Counted from the stretch's first letter, positions 49,026-57,415 are shown. The stretch is 64,000 nt of DNA from CAZHAX01 sp964530325 (GCA_964530325.1 CAZHAX010000001.1:1-64000); one strand, 5' to 3'. The notes: generated from the sequence alone by a model not told the origin. Numbers and translations are program-made.

Positions 49026-50030
49026 TCAGCCCAGCGCCTCCCGCAATCGCGCATACGCCTCAGCCTCGCGGTCCGCGATCCGCTCGAAGCAGGCAGCAGC
49101 GTCCTCCAGGCGATTCTCTCTCACGGCTCCCGCAAGCTGGGGAATGGTGGCGATCGTCTCCTGCAGTGCGTCGAGGGCACCCGAGACGTCGAGTTCAGCC
49201 AGCTCACCGGCCTCGCGCAGGAAGGTCACGTAGATATGCCGGCCCGCCGTCAGGTTGTTCCCCTCGAGATCGGGCGGCGAGTTGAGATACTCGCGCACCT
49301 GGAGCAGGCACTTGGCTGCGGTCTCCTCACCCAGCCCGGCTGGCCAATCGGCGATCTCGCGAGCCACCTTCCTCATCGCCGGGATGCCTACCATGCTGAC
49401 CGGCGGCTCCAGCATCGTCTGACATTGGTCGGCGATAGACCGCCTAATGATCTCGCTCGTTGGAGGAAGCCTGGTGGGGATGTCGAGGGTGACCAGCCGA
49501 TTTCGCCTACCTAGTCCCGGCACGCTGACGTCCCAGGCCAGCTCCAGTTCGTCCACCGGGATCTCCTGGACATCGGCCAGGTCCGTATCGTGCACATAGG
49601 CCTTCTGTTCATCGTAGCCCACAAGCAGCAGGTAGTGGATCGGAATGTGCCGTTTGTGGTACAGGCCGTCGTAGAAGGGGAGGTAGTACATATCAAGCGG
49701 ACCGACCACCGGCGGCGTTCCAGCGTCGAGCGCCTCCCGGGCCTTCTCCCAGGAGAAGCGGAATGACCTGCCCTCGATTTCGCCGAATTCGGCACCGAGC
49801 AGGTCCGCCAGGTATCTGTGCTGCCGGGGGCCGGCCACGCCCCAGTAGACCTGCCGGGGCGGATCGGCCACCTTGATTCGCAGGTAGGCGAAGCCGCCGC
49901 CCTGTCCTAACCCGTGGACGAGTTCGTTCGACCAGTCTCTGCCCGAACGGTAGTGGACCAGGTCGCGGATGCCGTTGACTGGACACATGCCGTGCGACGG
50001 CCGGTGAGGGATATGCAGAAGCTGTACCAC
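49026..50030 (-). CDS. BtrH N-terminal domain/DUF4872-type protein
   Basis: 334 aa. The N-terminal half resembles the BtrH (butirosin biosynthesis) acyltransferase domain: HGMCPVNGIRDLVHYRSG, ELVHGLGQGGGFAYLRIKV, HYLLLVGYDEQKAYVHDTDL. Cys in GMC and His in the HYLL segment would be the catalytic pair of the cysteine-peptidase-like fold. The C-terminal half matches my recollection of DUF4872 (helical). GTG at 50030 is chosen over TTG 50060 because GAGGAGG lies 5 nt before it. Such proteins are common near peptide and aminoglycoside pathways, but no such cluster is evident here. Confidence 0.75.
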   Translation of the reverse strand: MVQLLHIPHRPSHGMCPVNGIRDLVHYRSGRDWSNELVHGLGQGGGFAYLRIKVADPPRQVYWGVAGPRQHRYLADLLGAEFGEIEGRSFRFSWEKAREALDAGTPPVVGPLDMYYLPFYDGLYHKRHIPIHYLLLVGYDEQKAYVHDTDLADVQEIPVDELELAWDVSVPGLGRRNRLVTLDIPTRLPPTSEIIRRSIADQCQTMLEPPVSMVGIPAMRKVAREIADWPAGLGEETAAKCLLQVREYLNSPPDLEGNNLTAGRHIYVTFLREAGELAELDVSGALDALQETIATIPQLAGAVRENRLEDAAACFERIADREAEAYARLREALG

Positions 50031-50077
50031 GTTGTCCTCCTCTAGCTGCTTCCCAGGCAATGCTTTCGCAGGCCGGT

Positions 50078-50112
50078 GCGAGCTCCCGGCCCGGCCTGGG
50101 CCGGGAGCTCGC
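50078..50112. terminator. Perfect 15-bp hairpin between the MerR and BtrH-like genes
   Basis: Arms 50078-50092 and 50098-50112, complementary over 15 bp, loop GGCCT. It lies just past the MerR gene stop. No T-tract on the minus strand; it could also process or stabilise the mRNA. Confidence 0.5.
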
Positions 50113-50124
50113 TTCTTCGAAAGA

Positions 50125-50937
50125 TCAGCCCTTGACTATCGGCATCTGTACTTCCGTCACATAGGTGGATGGATCGCCGCCCTCGCCTGGACCGCTTAGG
50201 TAGATCTCGCGCACGGGTCCGCCGGGCCGGTAGCCGTTCTCTTCGATCCAGGATAGCAGCCGGGTGTAGGTGGCTCCGATCGTCTCGTAGCTGCCCTGGT
50301 GGATGACGGTGGCCAGCTTGTCGATCGGGTCCATTTCCCGGTTCTTGATCCGGTCGGTCTCCGGCAGCGGGGCCGCTACCGGGGCGGTCACCTCCACGTC
50401 GAGCGCATCCTCCCGGAACTCCTCGTCGTAGTAGATGGCGAATGGAGGACCCGCGGGGCCGACGCCTTGCCGGCCGAGGTAGCCGAAGAGCTCGCCGAAC
50501 AGCTGGCCGATGCCGGCGGTGGACACGGTATCCCGCACATACACAACCGCCTGGCGCGGGGCCTTCTTGACAACGATCTCCTGAGTAGACATAGTGTTCT
50601 CCTGTTCCATCTGTCTCAGTCGCAGCTCAACTCGGGCCAGCCGCTCCTGTTCTTCCTGCAGGTGACCCTCTATCTCCGCCTGTTTCAGGCGCAGCATGCC
50701 GCGGATCTGATCCGGGGAGAGGTCCTCGTCGAGCAGCCTGCGGATCTCGTCCAGAGCCAGCCCGAGATCCTTCAGGGCCAGAATGCGGTTGAGGCGCGGC
50801 AGCTGCGTCGCTGAGTAGTAGCGATAGCCTGTGAAGCGGTCCACCTCGGCCGGCTTGAGGAGACCGATCCTGTCGTAGTGGCGCAGCGTCTTCACCGTCA
50901 CCTGCCCGAATCTTGAGAACTCGCCGATCTTGAGCAT
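50125..50937 (-). CDS. MerR-family regulator with GyrI-like effector domain
   Basis: 270 aa. Winged-helix N-terminus: KIGEFSRFGQVTVKTLRHYD, GLLKPAEVDRFTGYRYYSAT, then a coiled coil (about 75-110). The C-terminal 150 residues (VKKAPRQAVVYVRDTVSTAG ... GYRPGGPVREIYLSG) are a GyrI-like ligand-binding domain, as in BmrR-type multidrug sensors. ATG 50937 with GGAGG. Its promoter has a 19-nt spacer, the MerR-activated type, so it probably activates itself on ligand binding. No transporter lies next to it; the MFS gene at 39.8 kb is too distant to be linked by position. Confidence 0.9.
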   Translation of the reverse strand: MLKIGEFSRFGQVTVKTLRHYDRIGLLKPAEVDRFTGYRYYSATQLPRLNRILALKDLGLALDEIRRLLDEDLSPDQIRGMLRLKQAEIEGHLQEEQERLARVELRLRQMEQENTMSTQEIVVKKAPRQAVVYVRDTVSTAGIGQLFGELFGYLGRQGVGPAGPPFAIYYDEEFREDALDVEVTAPVAAPLPETDRIKNREMDPIDKLATVIHQGSYETIGATYTRLLSWIEENGYRPGGPVREIYLSGPGEGGDPSTYVTEVQMPIVKG

Positions 50938-50983
50938 GCGACCTCCGCGTACCGATATCAGATGGAAGGCCTTCCACGCGACC

Positions 50984-51014
50984 ATTATACACCATCCGGT
51001 AAGGGGAGAGTCAA
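50984..51014 (-). promoter_or_regulatory. Promoter with 19-nt spacer for the MerR gene
   Basis: On the minus strand, TTGACT (51009-51014), 19-nt spacer, TATAAT (50984-50989). Within the spacer is ACC-GGAT-GGT, a small inverted repeat that could be the operator. A 19-20-nt spacer is the classical MerR-family arrangement, in which the regulator twists the DNA to bring the boxes into register. Confidence 0.65.
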
Positions 51015-51095
51015 GATCCTCCCCCAAGTGGTCGGATCCTCCCCAGGCGCCCGAGGGGGTCGGTAGTCGGCGAAGCCAGGGGCGGCCGCTCGGAT

Positions 51096-51125
51096 TTGAC
51101 TACTGAGGCCACGCCATGCTAAAAT
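51096..51125 (+). promoter_or_regulatory. Promoter for the sigma-CHAT-subtilisin operon
   Basis: TTGACT (51096-51101), 18-nt spacer, TAAAAT (51120-51125), a housekeeping-type promoter. I cannot see an ECF-type second promoter by eye, so autoregulation by the sigma factor is not shown. Confidence 0.6.
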
Positions 51126-51274
51126 GCGTCAACCGGCTGGCCGGCTGAGAGACCGGGCTGAGGGCGGGGGGCAAGCGGGCCCACCTCCATACGTACCAGC
51201 CCTGCGTGGCCCTCGGCGACGAGGCCAGGCCGGCCTGGGGCGGAACGGAAAGGCGAAGGGAGGGCGCCTGCCGG
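51126..51274 (+). other. 5' leader before the sigma factor gene
   Basis: About 140 nt between the predicted transcription start and the ATG at 51275. It contains an in-frame GTG at 51206 that could give a 23-aa longer protein and a second purine-rich stretch (GGCGAAGGGAGGG) that better serves ATG 51275. I see no known riboswitch. Confidence 0.4.
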
Positions 51275-52003
51275 ATGCCGACAGCCTCTGGCCTGGAGCA
51301 CCACGGTCTGGCCACGATTGCCCGTCGCTGCGCGGATGAGACCGAGCGGTTCTTCCGCCGTGTGAGCCACGACCCTCGTTTCTGCTTCGAGCTCTTCCGC
51401 CGGGCGCTTGTCGTCCGCGCCGAGCGCGCCTGGGGGCTCGTCTACGAGCAGTACCTTCCCCTCGTATCCAGCTGGGTCGAACGCCACCCGGCCTTCGCCG
51501 CCAGCGGCGAGGAGGTTCAGTACTTCGTCAATCGTGCCTTCGAGAAGATGTGGCTGGCGGTGACGCCCCAGAAGTTCGGGCGGTTCCCGGAACTGAAGTC
51601 GCTTCTTCGCTATCTGCAGATGTGTGTACACAGCGTCGTCTACGATCTGATCCGTAGGGCCGGGAGAGAGACGGTTGACTTCGACCTGGAGGCTCAGGCC
51701 GAGACGGCTGATCTGCAGGGAAGCGACGACGGACAGGACGTGGAGGAAGAGGCGCTGGCGCGGGTGCAGGGAGAGGGGCTGTGGCAGGAGATCAGCTCCC
51801 GGATGCGCAGCGAGAAGGAGCGCCGCGCGGTCTACGGTTCGTTTGTTCTCGGCCTGCGGCCGAGGGAGCTGTACGCGCTCTACAAGGGTACTTTCAGTGA
51901 CGTGAACGACGTCTATCGGGCCAAGGAGAACGTCCTGGCCCGGCTGCGGCGCGACGAGGAGCTGCTGGAACTGCTCGGTACGAATGCCCGAGAAGGTGGC
52001 TGA
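51275..52003 (+). CDS. ECF-like RNA polymerase sigma factor
   Basis: 242 aa. Sigma-2 region about 70-150 (EEVQYFVNRAFEKMWLAVTP, LKSLLRYLQMCVHSVVYDLI, RRAG) and sigma-4 about 170-235 (SEKERRAVYGSFVLGLRPRE, LYALYKGTFSDVNDVYRAKE). The sigma-4 helix-turn-helix is divergent. Between them is an acidic linker (AQAETADLQGSDDGQDVEEE). It directs RNA polymerase to a regulon probably including its own operon. ATG 51275 chosen by GGGAGGG about 10 nt upstream. First of four same-strand genes, with zf-HC2, CHAT and subtilisin downstream. Confidence 0.8.
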   Translation: MPTASGLEHHGLATIARRCADETERFFRRVSHDPRFCFELFRRALVVRAERAWGLVYEQYLPLVSSWVERHPAFAASGEEVQYFVNRAFEKMWLAVTPQKFGRFPELKSLLRYLQMCVHSVVYDLIRRAGRETVDFDLEAQAETADLQGSDDGQDVEEEALARVQGEGLWQEISSRMRSEKERRAVYGSFVLGLRPRELYALYKGTFSDVNDVYRAKENVLARLRRDEELLELLGTNAREGG

Positions 52004-52027
52004 TTCCGCGTTCATGTGGATAGAGAA

Positions 52028-52789
52028 ATGGCAATGTCCTGCGTAGCACCGCCGGAGCTGACCGATAGGGCGCTCCTCGAGCACGTCCACGCCGAGGCGG
52101 GCCCGGAAGTGGAAGACCATCTCCGCCGCTGCCAGTACTGCCGTGCCAGGGTCGAGGAGATGCGCAGCCTGCACGCCCGCCTGGCTGCTAGGCTGTATAG
52201 GGCTCCTTGCCCCTCGCCCCAAGAGTTGGGCGAGTTCCACCTGGCTCTGCTTTCCGAGGAGAGCGCGGCTGCGGTGTCCGAGCATATGGCCGAGTGCCCG
52301 TACTGCGCGCGCGAGGTGGGCCAGCTGGCGGAGTATCTGGCGCAGCCGCTGCCGGTTCCGCGCATCAGCGCACTAGGGCGGCTCGCGCGCGGCTGCCGGA
52401 ATCTGGTCAGGGGCCTGGCAGAGCGGGTGAGCGGAGAGCGCCCGACACGCCGCGGTCCGCTCTTCGCGGTGCTGGCTCCGGCTTACGTGGGCGTACGCGG
52501 CGCGGAGGAGGCGCTCGTCTACGAGGCCGGCGATGTGCAGATCGCGATTGAGATCCAGGATGACCCCCAGCAGGCGGACAGGCTTGCTGTACTGGGGCTG
52601 GTGACCGGCGCCGATCCAACCGGCCTGCGGGGGTTCCTCGCCCGAGGGGAGAAGACCGTGGCCGAAGCGGCAGTGGATGATCTGGGCAACTTCGTGCTGG
52701 CGGGCTTGGCGTCAGGGCGTTACGATCTCCGCCTCAGTGGCCCTGATCTGGACATACGAGTCGATGACCTACAGGTAGGCCGAGAGTAG
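52028..52789 (+). CDS. Anti-sigma-like protein with two HxxxCxxC zinc motifs
   Basis: 253 aa. Two zinc-finger anti-sigma motifs: HLRRCQYCRARV and HMAECPYCAREV, each H-x3-C-x2-C, as in zf-HC2 proteins that hold ECF sigma factors and release them on oxidation or partner binding. There is no membrane segment. The C-terminal 110 residues (FAVLAPAYVGVRGAEEALVY, AIEIQDDPQQADRLAVLGLV, LGNFVLAGLASGRYDLRLSG) look like a carboxypeptidase-regulatory beta-sandwich. It follows the sigma gene by 24 bp. A doubled ZAS motif in a soluble protein is unusual. Confidence 0.75.
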   Translation: MAMSCVAPPELTDRALLEHVHAEAGPEVEDHLRRCQYCRARVEEMRSLHARLAARLYRAPCPSPQELGEFHLALLSEESAAAVSEHMAECPYCAREVGQLAEYLAQPLPVPRISALGRLARGCRNLVRGLAERVSGERPTRRGPLFAVLAPAYVGVRGAEEALVYEAGDVQIAIEIQDDPQQADRLAVLGLVTGADPTGLRGFLARGEKTVAEAAVDDLGNFVLAGLASGRYDLRLSGPDLDIRVDDLQVGRE

Positions 52790-52815
52790 CCCGCAGGCCG
52801 CCTCGTCGAAGGCAG

Positions 52816-55674
52816 ATGGCTCCCCACCATTTCGTCGAGCAGTTGCTGAGACTGCCCGACCTAGAGGCCCAGAAGCTATGCCTGGCGGAGAATCGCGCTA
52901 TCCTCGATGACGATACCGCTGCGGCGCTGAAGGAACGGGCCGACAGTCTGCTCCGCTTCGATATCCAGGGCTCGCTTCACGTGGCTGCTCTTCTGTCTGC
53001 CCTGGCGGAGACCACGGCCAATCCCGTGCACCGGGCCCTGGCGCTGCTGGCCGAGGCGAATGCCCAGTGTATCGGGCTGGGCGAACACCAGCGCGCGCTC
53101 CAGCTGTATGATGGGGCCGTAGAGCGCTATGATTCTATCGGGGAGCGTGTGGAGGAGGCGAAAGCCCAGATCGCCCGGGTCTGGTGCCTGGCCTGCCTGG
53201 GCTGCTACCAGGAGGCAATCGACGCCGGACGGCGCGCCGGTCAGGTGCTGGAAGCGGCCGAGGAATGGCTGCCTCTGGCAAAGCTGACCGCAAACCTGGG
53301 CATACTCCATGGTCGCCTTGGCGAGGATGCGCAGGCGCTGGACTTCTTCGATCGTGCGCGGCAGACGGCTGCTCAGACAGGTGCTTCCGGTCGGGATCTA
53401 CTTGCCCGTATCGAGCAGAACCGAGCGATCGTGCTGCGCAACCTGGGCAGGTTCGAGGAATCGATTGGAGCCAGCGAGCAGGCGCGGGCTATGTTGAAGG
53501 GAGCCGGGCAGAGGGTCGAAGCGGCGCGGGCTGAACAGAACCTAGCCGTTACCTACTACGTCCTCGGCCGCTACAACGAGGCTCTGGAGCTTCTAGGACG
53601 GGTCGGCGATGTGTTCTCGGCGGATGGCCGGGAGCGGGATGCCGTTCTGGTCCGGCTGTTCATCAGCGATTGTCTCCTCAGACTGCGGCGCTTCCCGGAC
53701 GTGCTGTCCAACTGCCGCGAGGTGCGGGAGCACTTCAGTGGCCTGGGGACCCGACTAGAGGTGGGCCAGACACTGCTGAACGAGGCCGTTGCCCACGCCG
53801 GACTGGGGCGTTACCGCCAGGCGCTGTCCTCAATTGCGGAGGCGCAACACCTGTTCTCCGAAGAGGGCAATGAGGTATACTGCGCCGGGGCCGACCTGGA
53901 ACGGGCGGCAATCCTGCTTCGGCAGGGGCAGCTCGAAGAGAGCAGGGAAGCAGTCGAGGCGTGCGGCGCTGTGTTCCGGGACAGAGGGCTGAGCGTCAAG
54001 GCGGCCCAGTCCTACATCGTCGCCGCCCGCATTGCAGCCGCCCAGGGAGAGCATCAGAAGGGGTCTGACCTGGCTGGACAGGCCCTCGCTGTTGGTCAGA
54101 GCAAAGACATTCCTTCCATAACATACCAGTGTCATCACCTCCTGGGCAGCCTGGCCCAGGCGCAGGACGACGCCGAGAGGGCGCTGGGCCAGTACGACCT
54201 GGGCGTGTCCGAGCTGGAGCGGCTGCGGGGCAGAGTGATGGTCGAGTTCAGGGCGGGCTTTCTCGAAGACAAGCAGGCTGTCTACGAGGACGCGGTCTGT
54301 CTCTGTCTTGAGCTCAATCAGCCGCGCAAAGGACTGGAGTACGCCGGGCGGGCCAAGTCGCGGGCTCTGCTGGACCTGTTGGCTCACAGGCTTGATCTAA
54401 GCCCTCGGCCCAGGACGGCGCGCGATAGGTCACTTGTGGAGGAACTGCAAAGGCTGCGGGCAACGCGCGATCGTCTGTGGAGAAGGTGGGAGAGTGAGGC
54501 GGCGGCGTACGCCGAGAGGGGCGAGGAGAGCCGCGTGCAGGACGAGGTCCTCAGTCTGGAGAACAGGATAACGGATCTGTGGCACCAGCTTCTGGTTCGG
54601 AACGCTTCCTATGCGCGAGACGCATCACTTTGCCATGTCCTTATCGAGCCCATCGAGCCATTCCTCGATGAGGACACAGTGCTGCTTGAGTACTTCTTCG
54701 CCCGGGGCAAGTTGATCACCTTCGTGGTCACGGGCGAGGAGGTCCAAGCGCGACAACTGCCAGTCAGCGCTGATGGGGTGCAGCGACTGCTGGCCCTGCT
54801 CGGGCTGAACCTGCGCACGGCGGCCAGGACGCCGCCAGACAGGCTCGAAGCTCTGGCCGAGAACGCCCGCGGCCTGCTGCAGCAACTGAATGATCTGCTC
54901 CTGTCCCCGATAGTCGATCTGCTGAGCACACATGAGCGACTGATCGTAGTGCCGCATGGCCCTTTGCACTACCTGCCCTTTCACGCTCTATACGACGGGC
55001 GCCAGTACTTGCTGCAGCGCCAGAAGGTAAGCTACCTGCCGGGCTCGAGTATCCTGCGCTACTGCCGGGAATCCCGGCCGGGCGGGACCGGGATGACGGT
55101 CTTCGGCTACTCCTGCCAGGGACGCCTGCCGCATGCCGTCGACGAGGCCCGGGCGATAGCAGAGCTGGGAGGAGGGGAGCTGGCCCTGGAGGACGAGGCG
55201 ACGGTGGCTTCCCTGCGCCGGGCGGCCGCTGGATGCCGCATCCTGCACCTGGCCACTCACGGCGATTTCCGGGCGGACAACCCTCTCTTCTCCGGCCTGG
55301 CTCTGGCTGACGGCTGGCTCACGACGATGGACATATTCGGTATGCGCTTGAATACCTCGCTGGTTACTCTAAGTGCCTGCCAGACCGGAAGAAGCGTCGT
55401 CGGAGGAGGGGACGAGCTTCTCGGGTTAATGCGTGCGCTGCTGTACGCCGGGAGTGCCTCGCTGGCACTATCGCTCTGGCCAGTAGCGGATCGCAGCACG
55501 GCGCAGCTCATGCAGGCGTTCTACGGGAAGCTGGCCGAGGGCTGGACGAAGGTAGCTGCGCTGCGACATGCCCAGCTGAGCTTGCTGGGAAGGGAGGGAG
55601 ACCCGGCGGGGCGATATGCCCATCCCTACTACTGGGCGCCCTTCTTCCTCGTCGGCGAATGCGGCCACATCTAG
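52816..55674 (+). CDS. TPR-CHAT caspase-fold protease
   Basis: 952 aa. Residues about 50-560 are TPR repeats (for example HRALALLAEANAQCIGLGEH, KAQIARVWCLACLGCYQEAI, ALDFFDRARQTAAQTGASGR). The C-terminal CHAT domain (about 640-945) has the clan CD dyad His815 (LHLATHGDF) and Cys855 (VTLSACQTG), with the supporting GLALADGWLTTMDIFGMRL and SLWPVADRSTAQLMQAFYGK. This is the same layout as TPR-CHAT in type III-E Craspase and other conflict systems: a TPR sensor controls a CHAT protease. Both catalytic residues are present. It is downstream of the sigma/anti-sigma pair and 84 bp before a subtilisin. Confidence 0.93.
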   Translation: MAPHHFVEQLLRLPDLEAQKLCLAENRAILDDDTAAALKERADSLLRFDIQGSLHVAALLSALAETTANPVHRALALLAEANAQCIGLGEHQRALQLYDGAVERYDSIGERVEEAKAQIARVWCLACLGCYQEAIDAGRRAGQVLEAAEEWLPLAKLTANLGILHGRLGEDAQALDFFDRARQTAAQTGASGRDLLARIEQNRAIVLRNLGRFEESIGASEQARAMLKGAGQRVEAARAEQNLAVTYYVLGRYNEALELLGRVGDVFSADGRERDAVLVRLFISDCLLRLRRFPDVLSNCREVREHFSGLGTRLEVGQTLLNEAVAHAGLGRYRQALSSIAEAQHLFSEEGNEVYCAGADLERAAILLRQGQLEESREAVEACGAVFRDRGLSVKAAQSYIVAARIAAAQGEHQKGSDLAGQALAVGQSKDIPSITYQCHHLLGSLAQAQDDAERALGQYDLGVSELERLRGRVMVEFRAGFLEDKQAVYEDAVCLCLELNQPRKGLEYAGRAKSRALLDLLAHRLDLSPRPRTARDRSLVEELQRLRATRDRLWRRWESEAAAYAERGEESRVQDEVLSLENRITDLWHQLLVRNASYARDASLCHVLIEPIEPFLDEDTVLLEYFFARGKLITFVVTGEEVQARQLPVSADGVQRLLALLGLNLRTAARTPPDRLEALAENARGLLQQLNDLLLSPIVDLLSTHERLIVVPHGPLHYLPFHALYDGRQYLLQRQKVSYLPGSSILRYCRESRPGGTGMTVFGYSCQGRLPHAVDEARAIAELGGGELALEDEATVASLRRAAAGCRILHLATHGDFRADNPLFSGLALADGWLTTMDIFGMRLNTSLVTLSACQTGRSVVGGGDELLGLMRALLYAGSASLALSLWPVADRSTAQLMQAFYGKLAEGWTKVAALRHAQLSLLGREGDPAGRYAHPYYWAPFFLVGECGHI

Positions 55675-55758
55675 CCCCCACTGTTGGAGGGCTTCAGGGT
55701 TCGGAAACGGAGTGGCGCCGCCGCGAACTGCGTGTAGCTGATCTGTGTAAGGAGGAAT

Positions 55759-57354
55759 GTGAAGATGGCGAAAGAAGAAGGTGGAGTGCCGGGGCGAGAG
55801 CACCCTCGCCGCTGGGCCCGCAAGCTAGGGGTTCCACTGACGGTGGTCGCTGCCGTGGCCGTCGCCGTCGTCTTGATTCTGCGCGGCTGCTCTCTGCTTG
55901 AGCGGGAACAGTACTACATCGAAGATGAGGTGCTGGTGTCTGGCCCTGAGGGTGAGGTCGACGCGGTCGTTGACGCCGTCCGCAGCGCCCTGAAGATGAC
56001 GGAACAGGATCTGACACAAACTCAGCGGCTGTACCTTGACTTCCTGGCCGAGCTTCCGGAAGACTGCCAGATCGGCCTGGCCCGTCCGTCCGGCGAGGCT
56101 GACTATGTGGTAGACAGGTACCTGATCAGAGGCGACGCATCGGTGGCGGAGGTGGTCCAGCAGGTCGAGCGCGAAGCCCGCGCAAGAGGCCTGGACGTGG
56201 CGCCGGAGCCTAACTACGTTATTGGCCGGCCGCCGGGTGCAGTATCGGGCGACCCCTGGAGTGTCGAGGCTAGCCCCTGGAGCGTGGAGGCCAGTCCGTG
56301 GAGCGTGGAAGCCAGCCCCTGGAGTGTTGAAGCCAGCCCCAGTGGTGATCAGGTGAACGATGCCGTGTATGGGCTATTCTCAGGGCAGTGGGCGCTGAAT
56401 GTGCAGGAAGGCGTGGGGCTCTCTGCAGTGGCGCCCGAGTATGAGCGCTGGCCGCGCGGAGGGGGCGTGCGCGTTGGCATCTTCGACACCTCTCCGTTTC
56501 CGGTGAATGTCGCGAGTGCCGTCTTCTCGATGGACCCGCCGCTGGATCTGCGGCTTGTGCATACGATCCCAGGCGACCTTCTGGAGCCCGACATGAGTGC
56601 CGCGGACGTCAGCGACCATGGGCTCTTCGCGGCCGGCCTTGTGCACGCCATCGCACCAGACAGCGAGATCGAGCTGATTCGCGTGCTCGACGACAGCGGG
56701 CGAGGAGACCTGCAGACACTGAACGGCGCGCTGATCACGTTCATCCGCCAGGTCGTAGAGGACCAGGACCGGCTGCACGGCGCCGTGATCAACCTGAGCC
56801 TGGGAGCCCACCTGCCTCCCGATGCGCCAGAGCAGGGGCTACCCGAGGAGATCGTCTCGCTCAACACGATCCTGCGGGTCGCCCAATGCCATGGCATCGT
56901 GGTCGTTGCCGCGGCAGGCAACGATTCTGCGGAATCGGCGACGCCCCTGCCAATGCAGGTACCGGCCGGCTGGGACTCGAGCCTCGGCGTGGCTGCCAGC
57001 AACTGCAGCAAGCGGCTCTCCTGCTTCTCCAACGCCGGCGAAGTCAATGCCCCTGGCGGAGAAGGCGGAAAGCTCCCGGACGGGTGCGAGTCGATGCTTG
57101 ATGAGTGCTCCGAAGACTGCGAATACGGACTGATCAGCCTATCGCTTGCGTCCAACTGGGGCTACACCTACTGGACTGGAACATCTTTCTCTGCCCCGCT
57201 GGTCAGCGGCCTGGCGGCGACGGTGCTCGACCGGGGTGCCGACGAGAGCGGCTGGCTGACCCCCGACCAGGTTCGAGAGGCGATAGTGTGCGGAGCAGGG
57301 AACAGCGGTGTTGTCAACGTGCCCGGGACGCTGGAGGACTGCATGCCCCGGTAG
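55759..57354 (+). CDS. Membrane-anchored subtilisin (S8) with PWSVEAS linker repeats
   Basis: 531 aa (GTG 55759; ATG 55765 also possible). TM anchor about 27-43. Residues about 50-160 resemble an I9-type prodomain ending APEPNYVIGR. Then four perfect heptads of P-W-S-V-E-A-S (residues 166-193) and the S8 catalytic domain: Asp243 (VGIFDTSP), His287 (SDHGLFAAGLVHAI), Asn388 (VAAAGND) and Ser476 (GTSFSAPLVSG), all present. C-terminal Cys pairs may form disulfides. The heptads lie exactly where a subtilisin is cut to mature, so they look like a cleavage or flexible linker region. It reads with the CHAT gene. A strong terminator follows. Confidence 0.92.
   Translation: MKMAKEEGGVPGREHPRRWARKLGVPLTVVAAVAVAVVLILRGCSLLEREQYYIEDEVLVSGPEGEVDAVVDAVRSALKMTEQDLTQTQRLYLDFLAELPEDCQIGLARPSGEADYVVDRYLIRGDASVAEVVQQVEREARARGLDVAPEPNYVIGRPPGAVSGDPWSVEASPWSVEASPWSVEASPWSVEASPSGDQVNDAVYGLFSGQWALNVQEGVGLSAVAPEYERWPRGGGVRVGIFDTSPFPVNVASAVFSMDPPLDLRLVHTIPGDLLEPDMSAADVSDHGLFAAGLVHAIAPDSEIELIRVLDDSGRGDLQTLNGALITFIRQVVEDQDRLHGAVINLSLGAHLPPDAPEQGLPEEIVSLNTILRVAQCHGIVVVAAAGNDSAESATPLPMQVPAGWDSSLGVAASNCSKRLSCFSNAGEVNAPGGEGGKLPDGCESMLDECSEDCEYGLISLSLASNWGYTYWTGTSFSAPLVSGLAATVLDRGADESGWLTPDQVREAIVCGAGNSGVVNVPGTLEDCMPR
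56255..56338 (+). repeat. 21-bp direct repeats (four copies) encoding PWSVEAS
   Basis: Four tandem 21-bp units in frame in the subtilisin gene. The amino acids are identical in all copies, but third codon positions differ (for example GTC/GTG/GTT for Val and GAG/GAA for Glu), so the repeats are old and kept by selection on the protein. Confidence 0.9.
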
Positions 57355-57384
57355 CGTCCTGGCGCGACTGAGAAAGGCGGACCG

Positions 57385-57415
57385 AGAGCCCCCGGCGCGC
57401 AACGCCGGGGGCTCT
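57385..57415 (+). terminator. Terminator of the sigma-CHAT-subtilisin operon
   Basis: Arms of 13 bp (57385-57397 and 57403-57415) with a CGCAA loop, followed by TTCCGCG. It ends the operon 30 nt after the subtilisin stop. Confidence 0.75.

Noticed and set aside
56255..56338. Tandem repeats as a possible CRISPR array
   Set aside because: No spacers; the units are in frame and encode identical heptads of the subtilisin.
51275..57354. Type III-E CRISPR Craspase system
   Set aside because: TPR-CHAT is present but there is no gRAMP effector, no Csx30/Csx31 match and no array; only the protease architecture is shared.
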